60,477 nt of DNA from Alphaproteobacteria bacterium (GTDB taxonomy: Bacteria; Pseudomonadota; Alphaproteobacteria; Micropepsales; Micropepsaceae). The notes under the pieces are model-generated. The model did not search any database, was not told where the DNA came from, and saw only the letters and a list, made by a program, of their open reading frames with translations. Position 1 is the stretch's first letter, and each line of letters starts with the position of its first letter. Location: positions 1 through 60,477 of the forward strand of contig JAGOBA010000006.1 in NCBI GenBank assembly GCA_017983635.1, in the 5' to 3' direction. A program made the translations under genes and the position numbers. This document shows, piece after piece, positions 7,881 through 16,507 of the stretch.

Positions 7881-8354
7881 ATGCAGCGGATCAAGCTCGA
7901 CGCCATCGACCGGCGCATTCTTCACGAATTGCAGGCCGAAGGCCGCATCACGAACGTCGAACTCTCTCAGCGCGCCAAGATCTCGGCGCCGCCCTGTTTA
8001 CGGCGGGTGCGCGCTCTGGAGCAAGCGGGACTGATCCGCGGCTATCACGCCGATTTGGACCCGAAGTCGTTAGGGTATGAGGTGACCGCGTTCGCGTTTG
8101 TGGGGCTGAACAGCCAGGCCGAGCCCGATCTGCGGGCGTTCGAGGCCCAGGTCGCGCAATGGCCGATCGTGCGCGAGTGCTACATGATGTCGGGGGAGAT
8201 CGACTTCGTTCTGAAATGCGCCGCGCGCGATTTGAGCGAGTGGCAGAGCTTCGTGACCGAGCAACTGACCGCAGCGAAGAATGTGGGCTCGGTCAAGACG
8301 GCGCTGACGATAAGGGCGTCGAAGCGCGAGCCGGGCGTGCCGGTGGAGGTTTGA
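7881..8354 (+). CDS. Lrp/AsnC-family transcriptional regulator
   Basis: The 157-residue protein has the Lrp layout: an HTH at residues 8-55 ('DRRILHELQAEGRITNVELS') and a C-terminal RAM/AsnC ligand-binding domain (about 70-150). These regulators bind amino acids and wrap DNA as octamers. It is divergent from the ELM1-like gene, with a 96-bp shared control region. The ligand cannot be read from the sequence. Confidence 0.93.
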   Translation: MQRIKLDAIDRRILHELQAEGRITNVELSQRAKISAPPCLRRVRALEQAGLIRGYHADLDPKSLGYEVTAFAFVGLNSQAEPDLRAFEAQVAQWPIVRECYMMSGEIDFVLKCAARDLSEWQSFVTEQLTAAKNVGSVKTALTIRASKREPGVPVEV

Positions 8355-8361
8355 GAGGCCT

Positions 8362-8655
8362 CTATTGAAGCCTGATCGCTTCGATGTTTCGTGCGCTGTG
8401 AATGACGCGAACGATCTCGATCCCGTCGGGAATGCGCCGGAAGAGCACCTGATACTTGCGGACAGGGAATACCAAGACGTCATCATCCAGACCCTGGCGA
8501 CGTGTCCCGAGGCCTGTGCGGGTGGCCAAAAGTTCAAAAACGCGTGTGATGCGCCGTATCAGCTTTTCCGCTGCCGCCGGATTGTCCTTGTCGATGTATG
8601 ACCAAATTTCCTCAAGGTCGTCTTCCGCCAGATACGAACGGAGGACTCTCGGCAT
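8362..8655 (-). CDS. parE: RelE/ParE-family toxin
   Basis: The 97-residue protein has the ParE layout: 'YLAEDDLEEIWSYIDKDNP' at the N terminus, a central 'LGTRRQGLDDDVLVFPVRKYQVLFR' core and the C-terminal 'IEIVRVIHSARNIEAI'. ParE toxins poison DNA gyrase; RelE relatives cut mRNA. The 'RVIHSARN' end favours the ParE side. The start abuts the stop codon of the upstream antitoxin gene (TAA directly followed by ATG), the order antitoxin-toxin. The pair sits between lrp and greA, a typical spot for a mobile two-gene module. Confidence 0.88.
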   Translation of the reverse strand: MPRVLRSYLAEDDLEEIWSYIDKDNPAAAEKLIRRITRVFELLATRTGLGTRRQGLDDDVLVFPVRKYQVLFRRIPDGIEIVRVIHSARNIEAIRLQ

Positions 8656-8949
8656 TTAGCGGCTCTTGGCAGTGCGACGGGTCTTTTGCTGCGCGCGTGC
8701 CTTACGCGCCCGAGCCTTTTTCAGAAACTCTTCAACGTTCCATTCGTCGGGGGCCGTGCCACTTTCGATCCCTTCCTTCCAAGCTTTGCGAAGATACTCA
8801 GTCTCTTCCGCGCGCTGTCTCTCCCAGAGCTTCAGCGCCGAATTGACCACATCTTCCGCTGACTCGTAGTCGCCGCTTTTCACCGCGCTGCGGATGGTAG
8901 CCGCCTGCTTGGCGGGAAGGGTGATCGAGAGCTTTGCGGCGCTGGCCAT
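8656..8949 (-). CDS. parD: ParD-family ribbon-helix-helix antitoxin
   Basis: The 97-residue protein has an N-terminal RHH segment ('KLSITLPAKQAATIRSAVKS', then 'SAEDVVNSALKLWERQR'), which should bind DNA as a dimer, and a toxin-binding middle. It ends in a long Arg/Lys/Ala-rich tail (about residues 78-97) that is unusual for ParD. The start at 8949 has GAGG 9 bases upstream; the longer ORF to 8982 would overlap the palindrome at 8971-8998. The pair should be autoregulated through that palindrome. Confidence 0.87.
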   Translation of the reverse strand: MASAAKLSITLPAKQAATIRSAVKSGDYESAEDVVNSALKLWERQRAEETEYLRKAWKEGIESGTAPDEWNVEEFLKKARARKARAQQKTRRTAKSR

Positions 8950-8970
8950 GGTTGGTACCTCGACGTGGGT

Positions 8971-8998
8971 GGAGAGTAGCACAAGCCTGCTACTCTCC
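8971..8998. promoter_or_regulatory. Perfect 11-bp palindrome upstream of parDE
   Basis: Arms GGAGAGTAGCA (8971-8981) and TGCTACTCTCC (8988-8998) pair perfectly around a six-base spacer. It starts 22 bases before the parD ATG and ends 8 bases after the greA stop. It fits an autoregulatory operator for the RHH antitoxin. It could instead act as a greA terminator hairpin, but no T-run follows on the greA strand. Confidence 0.55.
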
Positions 8999-9006
8999 GA
9001 AGATCC

Positions 9007-9480
9007 CTACTTAAACTCCACCTTCGTAATCTCGTACGAGCGGCCGCCGGAGGGCGTGTTCACCTCTACCGTATCGCCGTTGGTTTTGCCGATGAGGGCG
9101 CGGGCGAGCGGCGAGGAAATCGAGATGCGGCCTTTGGCGAAGTCGGCTTCGAGGTCGCCGACGATTTGGTACTTCGCCTTTTGATCGGTGTCTTCGTCGA
9201 CGACGGTAACCGTTGCGCCGAATTTCACGACCTTGCCGGAGAGTTTCGAGACGTCGATGACCTGAGCGCGCGAGAGCTTATCCTCGAGTTCGAGGACGCG
9301 GCCTTCGATGAAGCTTTGGCGTTCCTTGGCGGAGTGATACTCGGCGTTTTCCGACAGGTCGCCGTGGGCGCGCGCTTCGGAAATCGCCCGGATCACGGCC
9401 GGACGTTCCACCGACTTCAAGTGCTTGATCTCCGTTTCCAGGGCCTGGAAGCCCTGCGCGGTCATTGGAATTTTTTCCAT
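9007..9480 (-). CDS. greA: Transcription elongation factor GreA
   Basis: GreA rescues backtracked RNA polymerase by stimulating transcript cleavage through its secondary channel. The 157-residue product has the coiled-coil N-terminal domain with the acidic tip ('[16 protein letters not shown]', residues about 41-56) and the C-terminal FKBP-like domain ('[18 protein letters not shown]'). The length matches the family. The start [10 protein letters not shown] at 9480 is the normal one; the longer ORF adds unrelated sequence. carB lies upstream on the same strand, but 239 bases and a hairpin separate them. Confidence 0.95.
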   Translation of the reverse strand: MEKIPMTAQGFQALETEIKHLKSVERPAVIRAISEARAHGDLSENAEYHSAKERQSFIEGRVLELEDKLSRAQVIDVSKLSGKVVKFGATVTVVDEDTDQKAKYQIVGDLEADFAKGRISISSPLARALIGKTNGDTVEVNTPSGGRSYEITKVEFK

Positions 9481-9529
9481 AGTGAGGTGCTCAACTCTTC
9501 CGTCGCACCAAGGGACAACAAATTCGAAC

Positions 9530-9557
9530 GGCCTTGGTGGTGCGACCGCCCAAGGCC
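9530..9557. terminator. Hairpin between carB and greA
   Basis: Arms GGCCTTGG (9530-9537) and CCAAGGCC (9550-9557) pair perfectly around a 12-base loop. It lies 50 bases upstream of the greA start and well after the carB stop. It could separate the two transcription units. The coding strand afterwards is AT-rich but has no uninterrupted T-run. Confidence 0.4.
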
Positions 9558-9719
9558 TGTCAAAAGGCTTCAAAAGTTGCTCGCGAGAGTTCGCTTCTCG
9601 AGCTTGCGCGGGAGACGCATCCCCCTCAAACGCCGGGGAAGAACATAAGGGAAAACCTTGAAAATTTCAAGGTCGGATTGCAGGTGGTCCCCCGCAATGA
9701 ATCCTTTGGATTCAAGGCG

Positions 9720-12700
9720 TTAACGAGCGAAAGCCTGCAAAGGTGCGACGTCGAGGGTGGAGGTGCGGAGGGCTGCAATCGCCTGCACTGCGGCCTGCGA
9801 TCCGGCAATGGTGGTGTAGTAGGGGATCTTCTGCATGAGCGCGGTGCGGCGGATCGAGAGCGAGTCTTTCAGCGCCTGCGCACCCTCGGTCGTGTTGAAG
9901 ACGAGGTCGATGCTGCCGTCCTTCATCGCGTCCACAATATGCGGGCGGCCTTCGTAGACCTTGTTCACGCGGGTGATGGGAACGCCTTGGTCATGCAGAT
10001 AGGTGGCGGTGCCGCCGGTGGCGACGATCTTGAAGCCCATGTCGATCAGGCGGCGGGCAGGGGCCACGATCTTTTCCTTGTCCGCATCGCGCACGGAGAC
10101 GAAGACCGTGCCGCTGTTCGGCAAGGTGAGGCCGGCCGCGATCTGGCTTTTGGCGAAGGCGCGATCGAAGGTGATATCGATGCCCATGACTTCGCCGGTC
10201 GACTTCATTTCGGGCCCTAAGATCACGTCGACGCCTGGGAAGCGCGCGAACGGCATCACTGCTTCCTTGACGGAGAATTGGCGGGGCTTGGCCTCGGAGA
10301 GGTTGAAGCTCTTCAGTGTTTCGCCGGCCATGACGCGCGAGGCGATAGCGGCCACGGGGATGCCGACGGCCTTCGCCACGAACGGGACTGTGCGGCTGGC
10401 GCGCGGGTTTACTTCGAGCAAGTAGATCAAGCCGTCCTGGATCGCGAACTGGATGTTCATGAGGCCGACGACGTTCAGTTCGCGGGCGATTGCCGTCGTT
10501 TGGCGTTTCAGTTCGTCGATCGTTTTCTGGTCGAGCGACCAGGGCGGGATCGAGCAGGCGCTGTCGCCGGAGTGCACGCCGGCCTCTTCGATGTGTTCCA
10601 TAATGCCGGCGACGAAGACGGTGTCCTTGTCGGCGATGGCGTCGACGTCGACTTCGATGGCGTTGCGTAGGTATTGGTCGATCAAGACCGGGTTGTCGCC
10701 GGAGATCTTGAAGACGTCGGTTTGCGCCAGCGTTTCCTTCATGTGCTCTTCGTCGCGCACGATCGTCATACCGCGGCCGCCGAGCACGAAGGAGGGGCGG
10801 ATTACGACGGGGTAGCCGACTTCGCGCGCGGCCTGCAACGCTTCGTCGGTGGTGAGCGCCGTGCGATTGACCGGCTGCTTCAGGCCGATGTTGTCGATCA
10901 AGGTTTGGAAGCGTTTGCGGTCTTCGGCGACGTCGATCGCGTCGGGCTGGGTGCCGAGGATCGGGATTTTGGCAGCCTCTAACGCGGCGGCGAGCTTCAG
11001 CGGCGTTTGGCCGCCGAATTGGCAGATCACGCCGACGACCTCGCCGTTCGCTTGTTCGGTGCGAATCAGTTCGACGACATCTTCGGCGGTCAGCGGTTCG
11101 AAGTAGAGGCGGTCGGCAGTGTCGTAGTCGGTCGAGACGGTTTCGGGGTTGCAGTTGACCATGATGGTCTCAAACCCCGTCGCTTTCAGTGCGAAGGCGG
11201 CGTGGCAGCAGCAATAGTCGAACTCGATGCCTTGGCCGATGCGGTTCGGGCCGCCGCCGAGGATGACGACCTTGCGCTTGGCGGTGGGTTCGCTTTCGCA
11301 TTCGACATTGCCCGCCATCGGCGCTTCGTAGGTCGAGTACATGTAAGGCGTGATGGCGCGGAATTCGGCGGCGCAGGTGTCGATGCGTTTGAACACCGGC
11401 GTGACGGCGAGGCGGCGGCGGCTTGCCGCCACTTCGCTCTCGCGCTTGCCGGCAAGTTTGGCGAGGCGCGCGTCGGAGAAGCCCATCGCCTTCAGTTCGC
11501 GCATGCCGTCTTCGTCGTCGGGCAGACCGTATTCGCGAATGTGTTCTTCGGTTTTGACGATCTCTTCGATCTGATCCAGGAACCACGGGTCGACCTTCGA
11601 GGCGGCGTGAACTTCGCCGACGGTAAGGCCGAGGCGGAAGGCTTGCGCAATGACACGGATGCGGTCTGGGGTGGCCTTGGCGAGCGCGGCGATAACGGCG
11701 TTCTTGTCGTCGCCAGAGCGCAGGCCCGGGATCTCGATTTCGTCGAAGCCGGTGAGACCGGTTTCGAGCGAGCGCAGCGCCTTTTGTATCGACTCGGCGA
11801 AGGTCCGGCCGATCGCCATCGCCTCGCCGACGGACTTCATCGAGGTGGTCAGGATTGGTTCGGCGCCGGGGAATTTTTCGAACGCGAAGCGCGGGATCTT
11901 GGTGACCACATAGTCGAGCGTCGGTTCGAACGAGGCAGGCGTTGCCTTCGTGATATCGTTCGTGAGCTCGTCGAGCGTGTAGCCGACGGCAAGGCGGGCC
12001 GCGACTTTGGCGATCGGAAAGCCTGTGGCTTTCGACGCCAGCGCTGACGAGCGCGAGACGCGCGGGTTCATTTCGATGACGACGAGGCGGCCGTCCTTTG
12101 GGTTGACGGCGAACTGCACGTTCGAGCCCCCGGTCTCAACGCCGATCTCGCGCAGCACAGCGATGCTGGCGTTGCGCATGATTTGATATTCTTTGTCGGT
12201 GAGCGTCAGCGCGGGGGCAACCGTGATCGAGTCGCCCGTGTGCACGCCCATCGGGTCGATGTTTTCGATCGAGCAGATGATGATGCAGTTGTCGGCCTTG
12301 TCGCGCACGACCTCCATCTCGAACTCTTTCCAGCCGAGGACGGATTCCTCGATCAGGACCGACTTCACGGGCGAGGCGTCGAGGCCGCGTTCGACGATCT
12401 CGACGAATTCTTCCTTGTTGTAGGCGATGCCGCCGCCTTGGCCGCCGAGCGTGAACGACGGGCGGATAATGGCGGGCAGGCCCACATGCTCGAGGCCGGC
12501 GAGCGCCTCTTCCTTCGATGTGGCGATGTGCGAGCGCGGGCTTTCGAGGCCGATGCGTTCCATGGCCTCGCGGAACAGCAGGCGGTCCTCGGCCTTGGCG
12601 ATCGCATCGGGCTTCGCGCCGATCATCTCGACGTCGTATTTCTTCAGGACGCCGGCCTTGTTCAGATCGAGCGCGCAGTTGAGCGCGGTTTGGCCGCCCA

Positions 12701-12986
12701 TCGTGGGGAGCAACGCCATGCGTGCGCGGGGGTGTTCCTTGCGTTCGCGCTCGATAATCTTGGTGACGAATTCCGGCGTGATCGGCTCGATGTAGGTGGC
12801 ATCGGCAAGGTCCGGGTCGGTCATGATCGTGGCCGGGTTCGAGTTCACCAGCACGATGCGGTAGCCCTCGGCACGGAGCGCGCGGCAGGCTTGGACGCCG
12901 GAATAGTCGAATTCGCAGGCCTGGCCGATGACGATCGGACCGGCGCCGATGATCAGGATGGTGTCGATGTCGGTGCGTTTGGGCAT
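9720..12986 (-). CDS. carB: Carbamoyl-phosphate synthase large subunit
   Basis: CarB makes carbamoyl phosphate from bicarbonate, ammonia delivered by CarA, and two ATP, for pyrimidine and arginine synthesis. The 1088-residue product has the duplicated ATP-grasp synthetase halves (starting '[20 protein letters not shown]' and '[20 protein letters not shown]') and a C-terminal MGS-like allosteric domain ('[12 protein letters not shown]...[11 protein letters not shown]'). The start MPKRTDID at 12986 is the canonical N terminus. carA is on the same strand about 1.4 kb upstream, with ompW and an HD gene between them, so the subunits are not in a simple carAB operon. Confidence 0.97.
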   Translation of the reverse strand: MPKRTDIDTILIIGAGPIVIGQACEFDYSGVQACRALRAEGYRIVLVNSNPATIMTDPDLADATYIEPITPEFVTKIIERERKEHPRARMALLPTMGGQTALNCALDLNKAGVLKKYDVEMIGAKPDAIAKAEDRLLFREAMERIGLESPRSHIATSKEEALAGLEHVGLPAIIRPSFTLGGQGGGIAYNKEEFVEIVERGLDASPVKSVLIEESVLGWKEFEMEVVRDKADNCIIICSIENIDPMGVHTGDSITVAPALTLTDKEYQIMRNASIAVLREIGVETGGSNVQFAVNPKDGRLVVIEMNPRVSRSSALASKATGFPIAKVAARLAVGYTLDELTNDITKATPASFEPTLDYVVTKIPRFAFEKFPGAEPILTTSMKSVGEAMAIGRTFAESIQKALRSLETGLTGFDEIEIPGLRSGDDKNAVIAALAKATPDRIRVIAQAFRLGLTVGEVHAASKVDPWFLDQIEEIVKTEEHIREYGLPDDEDGMRELKAMGFSDARLAKLAGKRESEVAASRRRLAVTPVFKRIDTCAAEFRAITPYMYSTYEAPMAGNVECESEPTAKRKVVILGGGPNRIGQGIEFDYCCCHAAFALKATGFETIMVNCNPETVSTDYDTADRLYFEPLTAEDVVELIRTEQANGEVVGVICQFGGQTPLKLAAALEAAKIPILGTQPDAIDVAEDRKRFQTLIDNIGLKQPVNRTALTTDEALQAAREVGYPVVIRPSFVLGGRGMTIVRDEEHMKETLAQTDVFKISGDNPVLIDQYLRNAIEVDVDAIADKDTVFVAGIMEHIEEAGVHSGDSACSIPPWSLDQKTIDELKRQTTAIARELNVVGLMNIQFAIQDGLIYLLEVNPRASRTVPFVAKAVGIPVAAIASRVMAGETLKSFNLSEAKPRQFSVKEAVMPFARFPGVDVILGPEMKSTGEVMGIDITFDRAFAKSQIAAGLTLPNSGTVFVSVRDADKEKIVAPARRLIDMGFKIVATGGTATYLHDQGVPITRVNKVYEGRPHIVDAMKDGSIDLVFNTTEGAQALKDSLSIRRTALMQKIPYYTTIAGSQAAVQAIAALRTSTLDVAPLQAFAR

Positions 12987-13131
12987 CGGCTCAGGCTCCA
13001 ACCTTGACGGCAACTGTGGCTGTGACGCCAACACGATTTAACGATCCGTTAACCACGGAAATGTACGCGTATTCGCACGGCACTCGCGACGGTCCAGGCG
13101 CGATCACCAGATCAACCAGGGGACCCTCGCC

Positions 13132-13749
13132 ATGAAATATGCAGTTGTTTGCGGCGCGCTTATTGCTGCCGCGTTTGTTCCGCCTGCCGCACTCGCCGCC
13201 AACAATAGTCCGTGGATGGTGCGCGCGCGCGGCATCTTGGTCGCGCCTAGCGAGCATGCCGATATCGTGCCGATCGGCGGCGACGTTCAGATCGACAATT
13301 CGTTCGTGCCGGAAGTCGACGTGTCGTACTTCTTTGCCAAGAACTGGGCGGTCGAGTTGATCGCCGCGGTGACGCCGCATGATGTGAGCCATACCGCCGG
13401 CGTCGATCTGGGCAGCGCGTGGCTGCTGCCGCCGACGCTGACGCTGCAGTACCATTTCGATCCGGATGGCACGGCGATGCGGCCCTATGTCGGCGCGGGC
13501 ATCAACTACACGACGTTCTTTGGCGTCGATGAGCCGGCGGGACTCAGCATCGACTACGGCGACTCGTTCGGCCTGGCCCTGCAGGCGGGTGTCGACATTC
13601 CGTTCGGCAACGGCTGGTCGGTCAACGTCGACGTGAAGAAGATCTTCATCAACACGGACGTCACGATCGTTGGCCTCGGCCCGGTCGTGCGCGCGGACGT
13701 GGACATCGACCCGGTCGTCTTCGGCGTCGGTGTCGGTTACCGCTACTGA
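13132..13749 (+). CDS. ompW: OmpW-family outer membrane protein
   Basis: The 205-residue precursor has a cleavable signal (MKYAVVCGALIAAAFVPPAALA) and an eight-stranded OmpW barrel. Recognisable blocks are 'LVAPSEHADIVPIGGDVQID', 'PEVDVSYFFAKNWAVELIAA' and 'LPPTLTLQYHFDPDG', with 'RPYVGAGINYT' later. It ends in the aromatic YRY expected for BAM recognition. OmpW proteins form narrow hydrophobic channels; the substrate is unknown. A clear AGGGGACC site lies upstream. It is divergent from carB with a 145-bp spacer. Confidence 0.93.
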   Translation: MKYAVVCGALIAAAFVPPAALAANNSPWMVRARGILVAPSEHADIVPIGGDVQIDNSFVPEVDVSYFFAKNWAVELIAAVTPHDVSHTAGVDLGSAWLLPPTLTLQYHFDPDGTAMRPYVGAGINYTTFFGVDEPAGLSIDYGDSFGLALQAGVDIPFGNGWSVNVDVKKIFINTDVTIVGLGPVVRADVDIDPVVFGVGVGYRY

Positions 13750-13769
13750 GTTTTGGCGGGGGGCGCGGT

Positions 13770-14417
13770 TCATGACGCGCCCTCCAGCTCCTTCAGTTCC
13801 CGCGCGATGTTCTTGCGGGCTTGTTCGGCGTATTCGCCTTCGAAGATACCGGTGCGGAAGATGCGGGGGGCGGCGGCTAGTTTTTTGAGGAACGTGCCGC
13901 GGCCGCTTTTCCAGGCTTGATCGTCGAGATGGGCGTATTCGGCCCGGACGTTCTTGACGTACTCAGCGTATGCCTCTTCCGCGGTGCCCAGGATCGCAAA
14001 ATCGGCGTCCAGAAAAATGTCGTCGTCGTAGTCGCGGCCGCCGGCGCGGTGGTTTTTGGTCGCCAGGATCAGCTGCACGACGTGGCTTCTGAGCGCGTTG
14101 TCGGCGCCCAGATCGTCGAGCTCCTTCATCGCGCGTTCGGCGCTTTTCGCTTCGTTGTCGGTGCGGCGCGCGTCATAGACGACGTCGTGATACCAGGCCG
14201 CGAACGCGAGGCGTGCGGGATCGCCGATCTCTTCGCCGTGCGTTTCCAACGTGTCGAACAACGCGGTGAGGTGGTTCAGCGTGTGGTAGTGGCGGTTCGG
14301 CTCGCTGTAGGACCGGCACAGATTATCGAACGTGCGGCCGACGACATCGGCGTTGAAGTTGCGCAGCATCTGCACATGCGTGCGCCAGCGGGCTTTGAGG
14401 CCTTCGATGTTCGTCAA
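13770..14417 (-). CDS. Predicted HD-superfamily metal-dependent phosphohydrolase
   Basis: The 215-residue protein matches the small-family HD phosphohydrolases (COG4339 type): '[11 protein letters not shown]' and '[10 protein letters not shown]' supply the metal-binding His/Asp residues, followed by '[10 protein letters not shown]' and 'LILATKNH'. The substrate is unknown. It begins with TTG at 14417, overlapping the carA stop (TTGA), so it is translationally coupled to carA. No other start in frame precedes the conserved region until Met17. It converges on ompW. Confidence 0.8.
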   Translation of the reverse strand: MTNIEGLKARWRTHVQMLRNFNADVVGRTFDNLCRSYSEPNRHYHTLNHLTALFDTLETHGEEIGDPARLAFAAWYHDVVYDARRTDNEAKSAERAMKELDDLGADNALRSHVVQLILATKNHRAGGRDYDDDIFLDADFAILGTAEEAYAEYVKNVRAEYAHLDDQAWKSGRGTFLKKLAAAPRIFRTGIFEGEYAEQARKNIARELKELEGAS

Positions 14418-15598
14418 CGCTTTGTCTCCATCGCCTTGGCGAATCTGTCGAAGAGGTATTGGCTGTCGTGGGGGCCGGGGGAGGCTTCGGGGTGGTATTG
14501 GACGGAGAACACCGGGCGGCCTTCGAGTTCTAGGCCGCAGTTGGTGTTGTCGAAGAGGGACGTGTGGGTTTCCTTCACGCCGCGCGGGAGCGTCGCGGTA
14601 TCGACGGTGAAGCCGTGGTTCATGGAGACGATTTCGACTTTGCCGGTCGCGAGGTCCTTCACCGGGTGGTTGGCGCCGTGGTGGCCTTGGTGCATTTTTT
14701 TGGTTTTGGCGCCGAGCGCTAGCGCCAGCATCTGGTGGCCGAGGCAGATGCCGAAGACGGGGATGCCGCTGTCGACGAGTTTCTTGATCACGGGACCGGC
14801 GTAGGTGCCGGTCGCGGCCGGATCGCCGGGGCCGTTCGAAAGGACGACGCCGTCGGGCTTTAGGCGTTGGATGGCGTCGAAGCTGGTGTTGGCGGGAACG
14901 ACGGTGAGCTTCGCGCCGATGCTGGCGAGCGAGCGCAGGATGTTGCGCTTTACGCCGTAGTCGATGACGACGACGCTGAAGCGCGGCTTCTTCAGCGCCC
15001 CGTAGCCCTTGCCCCAGTCCCAGCGCTTTTCGTCGAGCGTCCAGGTTTGGCGGGCGGTCACGTCTTTCGCGAGGTCCATGCCTTCGAGGCCGGGCCAGCT
15101 GGCGGCTTCTTTTTTGAGCGCGGCCAGGTCAAACGTGCCGGTGGCGTCGTGCGCGATGACGCCGTTCGGCATGCCGTTTTCGCGGATCAGGCGCGTCAGG
15201 CGGCGGGTGTCGATGCCGCCCAAGGCCACGATGTTGTGGCGCTTCAACCAGATGTCGAGATGTTGGGCGTTGCGGTAGTTCGAGGGATCCGTGATCGACG
15301 CCTTCATGATCATACCGCGCGCGGCAGGCGTGACCGTCTCGATGTCTTCGGCGTTCGTGCCGACGTTGCCGATGTGGGGGAAGGTGAAGCAGATGATCTG
15401 CGCGGCGTAGGAGGGGTCGGTCAGGATTTCCTGATAGCCCGTCATGGCGGTGTTGAAGCAGACTTCGCCGACCGCTTTGCCGGTGGCGCCAAGTCCGAAA
15501 CCCTCAAAAACGGTGCCGTCGGCGAGCACAGCCACGCCCGTGATTCGTTTCCGCGCGCGGGCAGGGCCCTTGTCGCGGGGGCTTTCGGTCATCGTCAT
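14414..15598 (-). CDS. carA: Carbamoyl-phosphate synthase small subunit
   Basis: CarA is the glutaminase that feeds ammonia to CarB. The 394-residue product has the CPSase small-chain domain ('[20 protein letters not shown]', '[16 protein letters not shown]') and a class I amidotransferase domain with the nucleophile in '[10 protein letters not shown]' and the His/Glu of '[13 protein letters not shown]'. The start at 15598 (MTMTESP) is preferred; a second ATG at 15592 is possible. The ORF continues upstream to 15775, but that part is unlike CarA and covers a hairpin. Confidence 0.96.
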   Translation of the reverse strand: MTMTESPRDKGPARARKRITGVAVLADGTVFEGFGLGATGKAVGEVCFNTAMTGYQEILTDPSYAAQIICFTFPHIGNVGTNAEDIETVTPAARGMIMKASITDPSNYRNAQHLDIWLKRHNIVALGGIDTRRLTRLIRENGMPNGVIAHDATGTFDLAALKKEAASWPGLEGMDLAKDVTARQTWTLDEKRWDWGKGYGALKKPRFSVVVIDYGVKRNILRSLASIGAKLTVVPANTSFDAIQRLKPDGVVLSNGPGDPAATGTYAGPVIKKLVDSGIPVFGICLGHQMLALALGAKTKKMHQGHHGANHPVKDLATGKVEIVSMNHGFTVDTATLPRGVKETHTSLFDNTNCGLELEGRPVFSVQYHPEASPGPHDSQYLFDRFAKAMETKR

Positions 15599-15611
15599 GT
15601 CGGTTCGCGGC

Positions 15612-15641
15612 TTTGCGGGGGCTGAGCCTTCGGCCCGCAAA
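15612..15641. promoter_or_regulatory. Leader hairpin immediately before carA
   Basis: Outer arms TTTGCGGG and CCCGCAAA pair perfectly; the inner sequence holds a GGCT/AGCC stem with a TTCG-type loop. It ends 13 bases before the carA ATG, and I see no Shine-Dalgarno in the gap. It could hide or organise the ribosome landing site, or act as an attenuator. No leader peptide was recognised. Confidence 0.4.
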
Positions 15642-15798
15642 TTCGGCGGACCATAAGTGAGGCGATTTGGCGGCGTCAAGGAATGCGCGGCACCCCGTCC
15701 ACAAGGGAGAACACATTTTCCCGCCAAAGGGTTAGGCCTGACGGCGGGTGCGGCTGTATGTTCCGGGGCTACCACCTACGGAATTGAGGAGCGTTCCC

Positions 15799-16260
15799 AT
15801 GTTGCGGGACAAATTCACGGCGGCCTTGAAGGAGGCCATGCTGGCTAAGGATCAGCGGCGGGTTTCGACCGTGCGGTTGATCATCGCGGCGCTGAAGGAC
15901 AAAGACATCGAGGCGCGCGGGCTCGGTCGTGAGAAGGCGACGGAGGATGAGATCCTGGGGCTCTTGCAGAAGATGATCAAGCAGCGCGCGGAGTCGATCG
16001 AGACCTACGACAAGCACGGGCGGCCCGAGCTCGCGCAGCAGGAGCGCGAGGAGAAGGCGATCATCGAGAGCTATCTGCCGGCGCAGATGTCGGCCGACGA
16101 TGTGCGCGCGGCGGTGAAGGCGGCGGTCGCTGCGACCGGGGCGGCGTCGGTGAAGGACATGGGCAAGGTGATGGCGGAGCTGAAAGCCAAGTTCACCGGA
16201 AAGATGGATTTCGCGAAGGCGAATGGGGTGGTGAAGGAGATGCTGACCCCACCCGCGTAA
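15799..16260 (+). CDS. GatB/YqeY domain protein
   Basis: The 153-residue protein matches the YqeY family, which resembles the tail domain of the GatB tRNA amidotransferase subunit. Blocks include 'MLRDKFTAALKEAMLAKDQR', 'STVRLIIAALKDKDIEARG', 'IEAYDKHGR'-like 'IETYDKHGRPEL' and the C-terminal 'GKVMAELKAKFTGKMDF'. A role in tRNA metabolism is presumed, not shown. GAGGAG precedes the ATG at 15799; the earlier in-frame start at 15748 is unsupported. The order yqeY-dnaG-rpoD is common in alphaproteobacteria. Confidence 0.9.
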   Translation: MLRDKFTAALKEAMLAKDQRRVSTVRLIIAALKDKDIEARGLGREKATEDEILGLLQKMIKQRAESIETYDKHGRPELAQQEREEKAIIESYLPAQMSADDVRAAVKAAVAATGAASVKDMGKVMAELKAKFTGKMDFAKANGVVKEMLTPPA

Positions 16261-16287
16261 TGTCGTTTTGTCATCGACCAAAATTTA

Positions 16288-16485
16288 GTCGTCATGGCCG
16301 GGCTTGACCCGGCCACCCAGGGACCTCGTACGAGCATCGCAAGAAATGACTCACACAATGAAACAATGGGACAATGGCGCGCCTTCGGCGCGAAGCGCCC
16401 ATTGTTTCATTGTTTCATTGTGTGAAAATTTTCTTGGCTTATGCGCGCGTCCCTGGGTGGCCGGGTCGAGCCCGGCCATGACGAC
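16288..16485. repeat. 198-bp palindromic element with terminal inverted REP-like arms
   Basis: The outer arms, 16288-16324 and 16449-16485, are 37 bp each and inverted copies with one mismatch (core CATGGCCGGGC...CCCGGCC). An inner inverted repeat of about 40 bp (ACACAATGAAACAATG and its complement) closes around a GCGCG-CTTCGG-type tip. The whole unit can fold into one long hairpin. It fills most of the yqeY-dnaG spacer and encodes nothing visible. The arm sequence resembles short REP-like repeats common in alphaproteobacterial intergenic DNA. It may be a REPIN or a non-autonomous mobile element. Confidence 0.85.
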
Positions 16486-16507
16486 CTAAGAAAGAGAGCG
16501 CAGGGCC

